From Okapia johnstoni (taxonomy: Eukaryota > Chordata > Mammalia > Artiodactyla > Giraffidae): a stretch of DNA of 64,000 nt. Below the pieces are notes generated by a model. That model saw nothing but the letters and a program-made list of their open reading frames with translations. It did not search any database and was not told the DNA's origin. How positions within the stretch are numbered: position 1 is the first letter of the stretch; every line of letters begins with the position of its first letter. The DNA lies in assembly GCA_024291935.2 (NCBI GenBank), contig CM044326.1:32425948-32489947 (forward strand). The letters run 5' to 3'. The translations under genes and the position numbers were made by a program. Shown in pieces: positions 43,946-54,935 of the stretch.

Positions 43946-44420
43946 CTCTAATAAAAAATGTCTGAAACAGCCTCACTGAAGGAGCTGAGAGGGACAGTGC
44001 TGATCTCAGTGATTTCAGAAAGGAGAGGGGTCTGTGAGGTTACACACAAGGGGAACTGCTCAATACACCGTGCCCTGGTCAGTTCCCCCATCTGTCTCCC
44101 TGGGGGGACAGCTGGACGAGTCGGATACCGCCGTGTGTCCACCCTGGAAATGAACAGGGAGGTCCACGGCAGGGCCGGGCTCGGCTGCTGGCTGGGAGGT
44201 CACAGTGGAGCACGGGGAGGAGGCTGGGATGAGCACAAGGTGACGGACTTGAGGTGGAGGCCCTGCAGGAACCCAGCTCAGCTTAGCAGAGACGCAGCTG
44301 GGGGATGAGTGGTTTTGTGTCCACCCGAATGGCCACGGGGGGCCCAGGTCAAGCAGTTTGTGTGTGTGTGTGAGGGGGTTTCTGGTGAGCTCAGCGGTGA
44401 AACCGGTGGTCTCAATAACA
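43946..44420. other. Unique sequence, no gene
   Basis: Contains a short (TG)n tract 'gtttgtgtgtgtgtgtga' near 44357. No gene-like features. Confidence 0.45.
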
Positions 44421-44570
44421 CAGGTGCCCCCTCAGGGCGGGTGGGCTTCCCCAGGGCAGATGCCCCCCCCAGGGCAGGTGGGCCTCCCCAGGGCAGGTGG
44501 GCTTCCCCAGGGCGGGTGCCCCCTCAGTGTGGGTGGGCCTCTCCAGGGTGGGTGCCCCCTGGCCCTACTC
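44421..44570 (+). repeat. Degenerate ~20-bp minisatellite
   Basis: About seven imperfect units around 'ccccagggcaggtgggcctc', alternating with 'gggtgccccctc' variants. The repeated open-frame product (GWASPG/GGLPQGG) is a by-product. Confidence 0.9.
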
Positions 44571-44910
44571 ATCCATCCGCTGAGGGTCCGGATAGAACAG
44601 AAGGTGGAGGAAGGCGGGATTTGTCCTTCTGCACTTGCCTCACCGTTAAGCTGGTGTCATCCCATCTCCTGTCCCCAGGTCCTCAGGTCTCCGGACTTGG
44701 GACGACTCACACCACCAGCTTCCTGGGTTCCCAGTCTGCCGGCAGTTCGTGGGACTTCTCAGCCTCTGTCATCACAGGAGCCAAGTCCTCATAGTAAACC
44801 TCCCTGGGGGGTGCACACCCCCCTCGTCTGTGTCTCTGGAGAGCCCTTATTACCAGTACATAAAAACAGAGACATGAGTCGTGTATATGATATGAGTGTG
44901 TATACACCAG
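44571..44910. other. Unique sequence, no gene
   Basis: Nothing recognised. The last seven bases (ACACCAG) are the left target-site duplication of the following SINE. Confidence 0.4.
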
Positions 44911-45115
44911 TTCGTGGGCTTCCTCAGTGGCTCAGTGGTAAAGAATACGCCTGCCGACTCAGGTTTTATCCCTGGGTCAGGATGATCCCCTGGAGAAGGA
45001 AATGGCAACACACTCTGGTATTCTTGCCTGGAGGATCCCGTGGACAGAGGAGCCTGGCAGGCTACAGTCCATGGGGTCACAAAAGAGTCAGACACGACTC
45101 AGCAGCTAAACCACC
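44911..45115 (+). mobile_element. Bov-tA SINE
   Basis: 'gggcttcctcagtggctcag', 'atccctgggtcaggatgatc', 'gtattcttgcctggaggatc', 'gtcacaaaagagtcagacac'. Flanked by ACACCAG at 44904-44910 and 45116-45122. Confidence 0.95.
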
Positions 45116-45439
45116 ACACCAGCTAGCACACACGTGTTCCCTGGCCGTGTCAGCCGAGAGGGCTGAGAAGCAGCAGCACCAGCCCCCCACCAGGACCCAC
45201 ATACCGGTTTCTGACTGCGTTCTCCACAATACCAGGGCTCCCTGGAGACATGACTGATTCTAGGGCCGGAGCAGAGAAAATGCCAGAGAACCTGCAGCTT
45301 CCTGTTGTACCAGAAAGTCAGAAAGGGTCAGCAAGCCACGAACATGTCCCAGACATGGGATCCACCTGAAGGGCTCCCAGTGGCCAAGACTGGAACAGTT
45401 TGAGCAATAAAACAAACAGCGCGGGATTCTGACCTAAAG
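45116..45439. other. Unclassified sequence
   Basis: No gene or clear repeat. May include the decayed 5' part of the next L1 3' UTR. Confidence 0.4.
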
Positions 45440-46262
45440 CATAAAAGAAACATCCAGGGGTCTGTACTGATATAAGAAAGGGAAACGGGTAACTAAGTGG
45501 GGAGAAGAGACAAATTTCCCTGCAGAATTCCCAATAATTTATGCAGATGCTCCGCTCTCACGGAGGTGGAGGGGGCTTCCCAGTCCCCAGCTCTGAGCTG
45601 CAGGGCGACCTCACTCAAAAAGGACAGTGTGGGAAATTGATGGGGCGGGGGGAGAAGTCAGATTACAGCAGAGAAACCCAACTCACACTGCCTCAGCCGG
45701 GGGTCTAGACCAGCGTCAGCTGAGATACACCACGTCCAGAGTGTGTGCCTCTGAAATCACGTGATGAAGCTAGACTTCTCTCCGCATTGTCTGCCTGGCC
45801 CCCAGTGTAATCATGAGAAAAAGGCAGACAAATTCCAGTTGAGGGACACCATACAAAACACCTTGCCAGCTCACCCCAAAACTGTCAGGATCGTCGGAAA
45901 CAAGGGAATCCCGAGGAACTGACCCGACAGAGAGCTGCCTGAGGAAAGGGGATGACTCAGCGTCCTGGAACAGGAAAAGGACACTAGGTAGCAACTAGGG
46001 AAGCCTGAATGATGCATAGATGCTGCTTAATAGTCAGGTCTACTTGATAATAATGCAGCGATATTAGTTCACTAACTGCATGAAACACATCATTCTAATG
46101 TGAGATGTTAATAAGAGGGGCACTTGGGGTATATGAGAACTCCGGACTAGCTTCACAATTTTTCTGTAAATCTAAACCTGTTTTAAAAGAATTAAGTTTA
46201 CTTTTTACTTCTTACAAGAGGCATGCATTTCACTGCATGTAAATTATGCCTGAATAAAGCTG
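45440..46262 (+). mobile_element. Old L1 LINE 3' UTR
   Basis: 'cccagtgtaatcatgagaaa', 'gcagacaaattccagttgag', 'ggacaccatacaaaacacct', 'aggaaaaggacactaggtag', 'agatgttaataagaggggca' and 'tttttctgtaaatctaaacc' are consecutive blocks of an ancient mammalian L1 3' UTR. A (TGAATAAAG)-type end follows near 46250. Confidence 0.85.
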
Positions 46263-46512
46263 GTTTTAAAGTTTAAAACAGGATGAACTTAGAGACTGTC
46301 ATACTGAGTGAAGTCAGGCGCAAAAAAGATAAATAGCGTATGATATCGCTTGTACGTGGAGTCTGAAAAAGGATTGCAAGTAAACTTATTTTACAGAGAA
46401 GAAGCAGGGTCATGGAAACAGAAAACAAGCTTGTGTTTACCAGGGGGTGGGGCGGGGGAGGGGTAAACTGGGAGACTGGGGTTGACATATACACACTACT
46501 GTACGTAAAAAT

Positions 46513-46640
46513 GGAGGAGGAAATGGCAACCCAGCGCAGCACTCCTGCCTAGACAATCCCATGTTCAGAGCCTGGCCTGGAGGGCTACAGTCCACGGGCT
46601 CACCAAGAGTCGGGCACAACAGAGCAACTAAACACAAACA
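46513..46640 (+). mobile_element. Bov-tA SINE, 5'-truncated
   Basis: 'ggaggaaatggcaacccagc', 'cactcctgcctagacaatcc', 'ctacagtccacgggctcacc', 'gagtcgggcacaacagagc'. The tRNA-derived head is missing. Confidence 0.93.
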
Positions 46641-46754
46641 CATAAAATGGAAAACCAACAAGACCCCAGCACATAGTACAGGGAGCTCTGCTCAATACTC
46701 CGTAATGGCCTATATGGGAAAGGAATCTGAGAAAGAGTGGACATATGTGTCTGT

Positions 46755-46822
46755 GTGAGTTTAGTCGCTCAGTCCATGGGGTCGCAAAGAGTTGGACACA
46801 ACTGAGCAATTTCACTCACTCA
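46755..46822. mobile_element. Rearranged Bov-tA end (two orientations fused)
   Basis: 'gtgagtttagtcgctcag' is the antisense Bov-tA end, and it joins directly to 'tccatggggtcgcaaagagt' and 'tggacacaactgagc', the same end in sense orientation. An inverted junction within one SINE remnant. Confidence 0.75.
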
Positions 46823-46842
46823 CTATATATATATATATATAA
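46823..46842. repeat. (TA)n microsatellite
   Basis: Ten uninterrupted TA units adjoining the SINE remnant. Confidence 0.9.
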
Positions 46843-46930
46843 TTCATTTTACTGTATATCTGAAACTAACACCACATTGAAAATCAACCATCCTCCAATA
46901 AAAAAATTTTTTAAAGTTTAAAAAAAGATG

Positions 46931-47404
46931 TGGTCCCTGCTCTTGGGAGCTTAAGTCTCATGAAGGAAGAAGATAGTAAAGTAGAAAAACATGCATTTAA
47001 GTCGCAGGCTGTCTCCTCCCCTCTGAGTTAAACCCACAGGGACCAGCAGGGAAACTGAGGCAAGCAGTTCACTGACTTGGCCAAGAGGAGGCAGTGCAGA
47101 GCTTTGGGATGGCCCACGCTGACCCCAACCTTGGTGCCCGTGGACAGCTGGTCCCCATGGAATCACAGATGTGGGAGAACAGCATAGGGGTGCCTTGTAA
47201 GGCATTCTGTTTTCTTGGAGAAAGACAGAAACCCCCCAGCGCTGAGATGAACGCGGTCAGAGACTGTAACAAGGCAATCCCCATTCCCATGTTAAGCAGG
47301 TTTCCAGGAAAACAGTGCGTGGCCCGGCGGGCCTGAGACCATACTGACGAGAAGCTCACAGCCCATCCGCCCAGCCCCACCAGCCCTACCCTCCACCTCC
47401 AAAA
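46931..47404. other. Unique or decayed-repeat sequence
   Basis: 'ctgctcttgggagcttaagt' faintly resembles the old repeat near 29.7 kb. No gene. Confidence 0.4.
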
Positions 47405-47620
47405 CACACTCTGCGTTAAGTGTAATGGGTCTGAGGGAATTTATTTTGCCAATTTTAGAGTCCACCATAAAGAAGAAATATGAGAGAATTTTATGGGGTG
47501 TACTGTATATCTTTAATACTCGTATTTTTTCTCGAAATGCTGAGAATACCAATTACGCTATGGCTTTATGAGGAGCCGTTCCAGCCCCCTGGTTGGCAAG
47601 TTTTAGCAGAAAATAAGCAA
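47405..47620. promoter_or_regulatory. Candidate conserved noncoding element
   Basis: Unique AT-rich island: 'aatttattttgccaatttta', 'gagaattttatggggtgtac', 'ctttaatactcgtatttttt', 'ataccaattacgctatggct', 'ttttagcagaaaataagcaa'. Sharp GC-rich right border. No repeat phrases. Confidence 0.45.
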
Positions 47621-48389
47621 CGGTGGGCATGGAGTCACCGGGTGCCCGGCGGGCACTGAGGTCTGGGGCTGTGTTTGAGGGTCCGGTGGATTCAGACGAA
47701 CCAAGGGCTGCTGCTCCGGGGACTTTCTGCGTGGGTGTGCCCCTCCCCCGAGCCTTCTTTGTTTGAGGAGAGGATGGTCTTGGGGGAAAGGAGCCCCCAG
47801 CCCCCTGCCCAGGGCAGAGAGGCTCTGCTCCAGGGACCAGCCCCACGCCCTGTTCCCTGGCCACAGGTGCGGCCACAGCCCTGACCTAGGGGCTCCCACG
47901 TCCTCCAGCCCAAACCCCCGCTCCGACCTGCACCCCCGCACCCTCGTGGACTGCCGCTCTGAGCCCAAGTTTCGCTGTGGGCTCTGCCCTTCCAGCTGGC
48001 CTGGAGGGGCTGGGACATCCGAGCCGGGGAGACCTCTGTCAGCAGGCAGCTGGCCCGGGGGTCCAGGCAGCAGAGGGGTGCCCTGGAGGTGCGGGGGCTG
48101 GGGGCAGAGCAGGCTGGGCTCCAGCCCTGGCCCCTCAGCCACTGAACAAGGGCTCATCCTACGGAGGGTGCACAGAGCCCCACGGGCAACTGTGCGTCTA
48201 GGACGGAGACACACGGCCCACGCGTGCGCACACGCACTGCACGTTTGCCTTGGTGGTCTCTGCTCCTCTTGACTTAGAACTCCCAGAAAGGCGCCCCCTC
48301 CCCACCCTGAGCCCCAGGGGGCCGGGCCCTGCCCACAGGCGGTGGGACCCCGCCCAGTAGCTGTGAGGTGGCGTCCACTCCCGCCTCTG
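47621..48389. other. GC-rich unique sequence, no gene
   Basis: Low-complexity open frames to 203 codons on both strands. No repeats. Confidence 0.45.
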
Positions 48390-48720
48390 CTTAGAGTTAT
48401 TTATGGCTCCGATGCGCATGTTTGTTTAAAATCCGCTCCGGGATCCATCCAGCCTGCCCCCTCCTGAGCCATTATCGGCCATCGCAAAAGTGCCGAAGAG
48501 AGAGTCATAACCGGCAGATTTACGAGGCAGCAGGAACACGGACCGCGCCATCGAGAGGAAATGAAACCCTTCACCTGCGTGGGGATTTACGAGCCGAGCG
48601 GGCACGCGCCGCCCCGAGGACGCTGACCTCCACCCTCAGACTGCCCTCCCGCCCCCGGCCGCTGTCGGGGGGCCAGCTCGGGGCTCTCACCACCCCGCTG
48701 TGTGACCCCGGGCGCACCCC
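48390..48720. promoter_or_regulatory. Candidate conserved element with CpG-dense part
   Basis: 'agttatttatggctccgatg', 'gcatgtttgtttaaaatccg', 'gagccattatcggccatcgc', 'agagtcataaccggcagatt' and 'gggatttacgagccgagcgg'. It runs into a CpG-dense GC-rich stretch to about 48715. Retained CpGs in an AT-containing unique sequence suggest low germline methylation and function. Confidence 0.45.
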
Positions 48721-50689
48721 TGCCCTCTCTGGGCCTGTTCCAGAGGAGAGTGGACAGATGGGCCCCAGGGAAGGAGCTAGTCTAGAGGGGCTCCCCCAGC
48801 CCCACCCGGCGCCGCCCCTCTTCCGGACCCACCCTCGCCTGGCCGGCCGTGGCCCCCGTGCCCGGGACAGCCCGCTGCTGGGCGGGGCTGGACCCCACAC
48901 CCTCATGGCCCAGTGCCCCGGCCTCCCTTTATGAGGGACCCCCCTTCGCTCCCGCTGGCCTCTGCAGAGGGGGCTGAGTGGCGGGAGTCCAGGCGGCTGA
49001 CTGGTCTCTCCTGAGACACAGAGGACGGGGCTGGTCAGAATCCTTCAGGCCTCAGGTGGAAAGCCCCCAAAGAGAGGAGGTCAACAGGAAGGACCATTAT
49101 GGTCGAGAGTCCTGGGCCAGAAGAGGCTGCAGGTCCACAAGAAGACCTTTGAGTGCAGCGGCTGCAGCCCTAAGTGGCCCTCCGTCAGTGGTCCCAGCTT
49201 ACCAGAGGAAGGAGGCTTACCAGAGGGAGCCCCGGGCCTGGCAGGGAAAGTGCTCTGAACAGGGAGGGCCCAGGTAGCCTGCTCGACAGGCAGGGCGGGT
49301 GGCGGGCCTCATCCCCCGGACCTGCTCTGAGATGGAGCCCATCCCTGGGCGGGCAGGGGCCCGCAGCCTCCCAGGACCCGTCAGCCAGGGCAGGCTCAGA
49401 GCCGGCGGGCGGCCCCCATGGCCCCCGAGGGCACCCCAACCCTTTCTTTCAACCGGTCAGGACAGGTGGGGGCAGTCGCAGCCCCCCAGGGTCAGGGCTC
49501 AGGCCCACACATGAGGGCCCCTCTCTGAGGTGGGGTCTCACCGGGCCTCGCCCTCCCACATGGGGGCCGAGTCACTCAGGGGCCCTGTCCCTCCGGCCAC
49601 CTTGGCTTCCCGTCCCCTCTGGGGCAGATGACCCAGGACCCCTCTGCCCACCTCCTCTCTCACCACTGAGTCCAGACACCCTACACTCACCCCTCCAGGC
49701 CTCTCTGAGACTGAACCCCAAACAGAAACAAGAAACAGGGATCTCAGACGTGGTGGTCCTGCCAGGAAACAGGAGCCAAGCCGTGGGTTCTCCCTACAGC
49801 CAGAGAAGCCCCTCGGCTCCCAATGCCCCTTGCTTGTGGCCCGAACAAGGGGCCGCCCCTCCCCGACAGGGTCCCATCCAGTTCTGCCTCCCAGAGGCCC
49901 TCCCCTTCCCCCGGCTCACAGACCTGCACAGAGACACACTCAGCGCAGAGCCCCCGGGGGATTCTCCGAGGCCGTGGAACCCGGCAGCCTCCTCTCAGGG
50001 ACCCCCAGGTCCTGGGTTGTAGTAGGATCTCGGCCCCCACACCCAGGTCAGGGGCCCCATGCAGTTGGTGTGCAGGGGCTGAACAGTGGGGACACGGCAG
50101 ACGCCCATCCGGGGCGTGTAGCCCCCGCACCCCCACGCCCCACCCACCTGGGGCCCCCAGGACACAGGAAGGAGCCACAATCCAGTCCTCCCGCGGCCGG
50201 AGAAGGAGCTGGAGAAACGGCGTGACCCCAACTGCACCTGCCCCTTCCTGTCCCCAGACGGCGTCCACCATCAGCTCCCAGTGGTTGTCGAGAAATGGCG
50301 CCCTCCCTGACGATCACCCGCAGCTGGCCCTGTGCACACACACTCACACTGGTGTTCACACGTATGCACCAGGCTGGGCCTGGACCCTGTATCCATCTCC
50401 CGCTCCGGGGGAGGTGAGGCACTGTGGACCCCGGCGTAGGAGGTGGTGAGCGGGTCTCCGGATGAGCCCCACGGAGGCCCTGGCCCCTCCTTCCCCCATG
50501 CCCCCAGAAAGCCAGACACCCGGGTGGGCCCACGGGCTCCCAGAAGTCCCGCCTCCTGGACCATTCTCCTCCCGAGTCCTCGCCTTGCGCCTGTCGGATC
50601 CAGGAGAGCGCTGGGCCCAGGGCCGCGTCACCTCCACCTCGGGACACCAGGAGAGTCCTCATCACAGAGGCTGCCGCCCCTGGGCACTC
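48721..50689. other. Long GC-rich stretch, no gene
   Basis: Nearly 2 kb that appears free of LINEs and SINEs. Open frames of 282 (49174-50022) and 232 (50048-50746 minus) codons are compositional. Confidence 0.5.
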
Positions 50690-50840
50690 CGTATTCTGTT
50701 TTGTGTGGTTTCCGCTTCTTTCAAAAAGAAAAACACAGGGAAACACAATTGTCTGTAAAGCTTCATGGGGGCTTAGAAATGAGTGGGGCTCTTTTGGAGA
50801 AAATACGAGTTTGATTTTTCAATTAAAGCCCAGTCTAGGC
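50690..50840. promoter_or_regulatory. Candidate conserved noncoding island
   Basis: 'tttcaaaaagaaaaacacag', 'aacacaattgtctgtaaagc' (Sox-like ACAATTGT), 'gtttgatttttcaattaaag'. Unique and AT-rich with GC-rich flanks. Confidence 0.42.
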
Positions 50841-52114
50841 TGTGCCTGAGCCTCCAAAAGGGTGTCTGCTTGCAAACAGCTTGCCGGCCCCAACGCCACC
50901 CCCACTCTCACCCCAGCCTCAGGGGCGGCACTGCAAAATGTCATCCTTAAGCTCCAGGCTGCAGAGAAGGCGCTGAGAGAGCTAGCCTCACCCTGTCTCT
51001 GAGTCTAGCTGTGGTGCCTCCGCCTCCAGGAAGCCCCCCTGGGCTGCTCTGCACTCAGCTCAGCTCCTGTGGCTCAGAGCCCTGGTTGGCCCCACCTCCC
51101 CTCCAGCCAGGGGCCTGGGGCCCTCAATTTGCCGCCAGCACCCAGGCTCACTGGTCACAGCGCTGTCATCCCCACCCAAGCCCAGGGTCCCAGACTCTGG
51201 GATGGGTGGAGGAGGCAGAGCAAAGAGGTGACAGATGCCTGCAGGCACCCCTCTGGCTGTGACGCCCAACTCCAGCTTCAGCACCCCCTGCGGGGTCCTA
51301 GGACCCCGAAGACCCACCTGCCCAGAGCCCCCTCCCCTGTGTCCCTTGGCCAGGGCTGCTGGGGGCCGTAATCATCAACCCACTCTGAAGCTCCCCTGCT
51401 CCCCCTGTGGGCTTGCCACCCTGGGGCCAAGGAGGCAGAGAGAGCTGGCCCTGCACCCCAGACGCACCCATCCCCCCGACAGCCCGGTGACGCTGGCCAG
51501 ACTGGAAACAGGAAGCCAAATGGGGAGGGGGTAGACAGGACAAGGTGGGGGGCTCTGGGAGGAGCAGAGGATGGCACTCCGGCCGAGACTAAGACTCTAG
51601 AGGGGAGTAGCGAGGAGAGGCCCACGGTGACGGTCACCCAAGGGCAGGTGCTCACGTGGGGGCGGGGATGCTGGGCACGGTTTGCAGAGGGTGCCCATCC
51701 CAGCGTCCTTAGCTTGCTGCACACTCCCCCCAGGGCTCCATGGACCCCCCACCTGCCGGAAGGTTCCAGCTTGTCCTGCCCTCACACGCTCATACCACGG
51801 CAGAGCACTGACCAGTCCCTGGGCCGAGGGTCCTGGGCAGCACTGGGCTGCTTTCCCAGGCACCAGCCCCTCTCCCCCAGATCTCCAGGGCTGGGGCGCC
51901 CGGTCCACCTGGCCTCCGCCCACACGCGAGGCCCTCCCCCACCCAGGATCCGTTCCCTCTGGCAGACCTACCTGGACATCCAAGGGCACCTGTAGCTCAG
52001 AGGCCCTGAGGTGCTGACCGGCTCGAGGTCCCGGCCTGTCAGGCTCCCCGCCGAGGGGTCACCGGCTGTAATGCCACGGCCACCCGTGCTGGGCCCTCTC
52101 CTTCCATCTCACCC
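50841..52114. other. GC-rich unique sequence, no gene
   Basis: Open frames to 148 codons without domains. No repeats recognised. Confidence 0.5.
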
Positions 52115-52215
52115 TCGTTTTCTTCCCGCCATAATTGAAAAATCAATGCAGGGCAGGGTTTCTGTGCAAACCGCAAGTACAATTATTTCCAATCACAGAA
52201 GGAATGAACCAGGAG
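52115..52215. promoter_or_regulatory. Candidate conserved noncoding island
   Basis: 'cgccataattgaaaaatcaa', 'gtgcaaaccgcaagtacaat' (RUNX-like AACCGCA), 'tatttccaatcacagaagg'. Unique. Confidence 0.42.
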
Positions 52216-52384
52216 ACGCGGCCGCTGCTCCACGGCGGTCACTCGGGCCTAGGGTGGGCGAGCCCCCTGCAGACGCCAGTGCTGGGGGCTGGCCTCAGGG
52301 ACCCCTTGGCCGACATTCTGCCCGGTTCTCGTTGGGTCTGTTCCCCTCGACCCCCACCCTGTGACTTTGCCCGATCCTGTGGTG
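52216..52384. other. GC-rich spacer
   Basis: Nothing recognised. Confidence 0.4.
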
Positions 52385-52620
52385 CCGAGCTCATAAATAC
52401 CAGAGCTTAATGAACGGTGTGAAAGGTTAATTAATTGTAAGCATAGTTACACACGGCCACGCTGTACCTGTCATGAAATATATCTTCCGTTGGAACGTAT
52501 TACATTTTTATCAACTCGGCCTCACAAGTCCCAACGCATACCTGGACTGTGGACCGTCCTCTGCAATCAGATCCATTTGGCTTTTATGGGTTTGCTCAAT
52601 TTCACCCGAGGGACAGATGG
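52385..52620. promoter_or_regulatory. Strong candidate conserved noncoding element
   Basis: Unique 235-bp island: 'cgagctcataaataccagag', overlapping TAATTA and TTAATTAA at 52427-52434 in 'gaaaggttaattaattgtaa', 'gtcatgaaatatatcttccg', 'cattttatggg'-type words and 'cttttatgggtttgctcaat'. Paired homeodomain half-sites in tandem are notable. Confidence 0.5.
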
Positions 52621-53624
52621 GACAAAGCAAGGAAAGGCCACCAGTCCTACCAAGCGCTGGACGAGTGAAGGCCAGGCGCCAGCCCCAGAGTGGATGCTGC
52701 CAGCCCCTGCCTTCCGGGCCCCCACCCAGCCCAGCCACACAGGAGCCTCCAGCACCCGCCCCCCAGCCTGGGGGACAGCATCACCCCCAGGGCTAGGTGT
52801 GCCCCCATCTTCAGGCTGTCCCCACGTGGGGGCCGTGAGACTAAACGGTGCCACCCTGAGCTGGCACCTGACCCTGAACCGGCCCCTCCACTCAGGGAGA
52901 CGGCAGTGGGAAGCAGGAAGTCAGGCTCCGGAGTCCCAGCCGGGGATCCCCCCTCCTCAGTGGCAGGGTCCCCAGGCTGGAGGGAGACAGTAGGAGCTCA
53001 GAGAGGGGGGCTCTCCCCAGAGCTTGAACCCACCTGGGCCCCCTGTCTGCTACCCGCAGCTCCGTCAGGCCGGGGTCAGGGAGGCACGGAGACCTGCGCC
53101 CACTACCTGTAACCCCACCTGCAGGGGTGGGACCACTCCATTCCCCACTCCCCAGAGACAAGCAGCAAGGGACAATCGACAGCCCATGGGCCTGAGGGTG
53201 TTGCTCGCTTAACAGGGGGCCCCCACCCCCACCGGAGCTCACCGAGGCCTCCCTCCTGGACAGCATCCCTGCTCCCACCCCAACGCCCCAAGCCCCCCCC
53301 ACCACGCGAGCTTGGCATCAGGACCCCCCTGCGTGGCGGCCACCGCACCTCTGCCCTGACTGGGTGAGAAAGGGCCCGCCCCCAACCAGGGGCCTCCCCA
53401 GGACCTGGTCCCCCCGCAGCTGTCCCCCAGGTGGTTCACGTCCACGGCGGGAACAGAGCCCCCGGCCACAGCCCGCTCAGCGTGCCCCGCGCCCTCTAAG
53501 GGACTGGCTCGCACGCATCTCCTCAAGGCAAAGACACTCTCCACTTGCCCCGTCCAGCGTGGGGCCACTGGCCGATGTGGCCACTGAGCACTGGACACGG
53601 GGCTGTTCCAACTGCAGGGCTGGA
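52621..53624. other. GC-rich unique sequence, no gene
   Basis: Open frames up to 167 codons on plus and 137-179 on minus. No domain or repeat. Confidence 0.5.
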
Positions 53625-54505
53625 TTTTTAAGATTGTATTTAATAGTTTTATTGCTGTATGACTGACAGAGAGTAAACTGGGTGCATTTATAGTCAGCAA
53701 TTTGAGAGGTACCGACCTGAGTATGCACAGCAAAACCACCCAGGCCCAGCTCGTGACAGCTTGGTGCCGTGTTGCCACCAGCCCACTCGCCCTCTGCTCC
53801 CGGGCTCAGCCCCCAGGCAGCTCTGATCCGTATTCTGCCATGATGGATTGCTGTTGCTGTTGTTCAGTCGCTAAGTCGTGTCCGAATCTTTGCAGCCCCA
53901 CGGACTGCAGCTCACCAGGCCTCCCTGTCCTTCACCAGCTCCCAAAGTTTCCTCAAACTCGTGTCCTTTGAGTCAGTGCTGCCATCCAACCATCTCATCC
54001 TCTGTCGTCCCCTTCTCCTCTCACCGTAAATCTTTCCCAGCATCAGGGTCTTTTCCAGGCTTTTCGTTATCAGTGGCCCAAGTATTGGAGCTTCAGCTTC
54101 AGCATCAGTCCTTGCAATAAATAGTCAAGGTTGATTTCCTTTACGATTGACTGGTTTGATCTCCTTGCTACCCAAGGGACTCTCAAGCTTGCATTTTCTA
54201 GAACGTTCTACACATTCTTTGCAGACTCATCACTTATACTTTATCTGCTTCTTTCATTCGGCGTTCAGACACTCATCCTTAGTTTGCTGTTTTTCAGTGA
54301 GACGTGTCCTCGTTTGGACATGCCAGGTGTACCTGTCCGCTTGGCTGTTGCTGGACATCTGGGCCGTGTCCAGTTTCGGCTGCTGCAAATAAGGCTGCTA
54401 CGCACCTCCAGGCACAGCTCCGCGTTCGCGTGCTCTTTCTCTCGCAGAGGGATGGTCGGATCACACAGCGGATGTACATACAATGTTTTAAAAAGATGGC
54501 AGCTT
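53625..54505 (-). mobile_element. Antisense L1 LINE split by a BovB
   Basis: 'agttttattgctgtatgact', 'aaactgggtgcatttatagt', 'ccaggcagctctgatccgta' before the BovB. After it come 'cttgcattttctagaacgtt', 'ctggacatctgggccgtgtc' and 'tgcaaataaggctgctacgc'. Blocks are in consecutive L1 order. Non-coding. Confidence 0.88.
53849..54186 (-). mobile_element. BovB LINE fragment in L1
   Basis: Antisense BovB 3' region: 'ttgttcagtcgctaagtcgt', 'ctgtccttcaccagctccca', 'gccatccaaccatctcatcc', 'gcttcagcatcagtccttgc', 'tttacgattgactggtttga'. 5'-truncated after ~340 bp; target-site duplication unclear. Confidence 0.95.
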
Positions 54506-54935
54506 GGAGCCTATTACACAGAGTGAAGTAAGTCAGAAAGGAAAACAGCAATACAGTGTATTAACACATATATATGGAATTTAGAAAGATGGTAACGACG
54601 ACCCTATATGTGAGACAGCAAAAGCGAGACAGAAAGAAAGAACAGTTTTGGGCTCTGGGAGAAGGCGAGGGCGGGATGATTTGAGAGAATGGCACTGAAA
54701 CACGCATATTACCATGTGTGAAACAGATCACCAGCCCAAGTTCGATGCATGAAACAGGGCGCTCAGCCGGTGCACTGGGACCGCCCAGAGGGAGGGGATG
54801 GGGAGGGAGGCGGGAGGGGGGCTCAGGGTGGGGGCACATGACACCTGTGGCTGCTTCATGTCGCTGCGTGGCAGAAACCACCGCTAGATTGTAGAGTAAC
54901 TAGCCTCCAACTATAATAAAAAAATTAACCTGAAA
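54497..54935 (+). mobile_element. Ruminant L1 3' end
   Basis: 'gagcctattacacagagtga', 'gtattaacacatatatatgg', 'gggatgatttgagagaatgg', 'tcgatgcatgaaacagggcg', and a tail 'taactagcctccaactataa' with A-rich end. It abuts an antisense L1 on its left, so it is a separate insertion. Confidence 0.92.

Larger units (their letters stand above)
46263..46930 (+). mobile_element. Ruminant L1 3' end with SINE pieces inside
   Basis: 'gatgaacttagagactgtca', 'tactgagtgaagtcaggcgc', 'gtgtttaccagggggtgggg', 'gacatatacacactactgta', then after SINE pieces 'gaccccagcacatagtacag' and 'gaaactaacaccacattgaa' with an A-rich tail. A headless Bov-tA fragment lies at 46513-46640. Confidence 0.9.
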
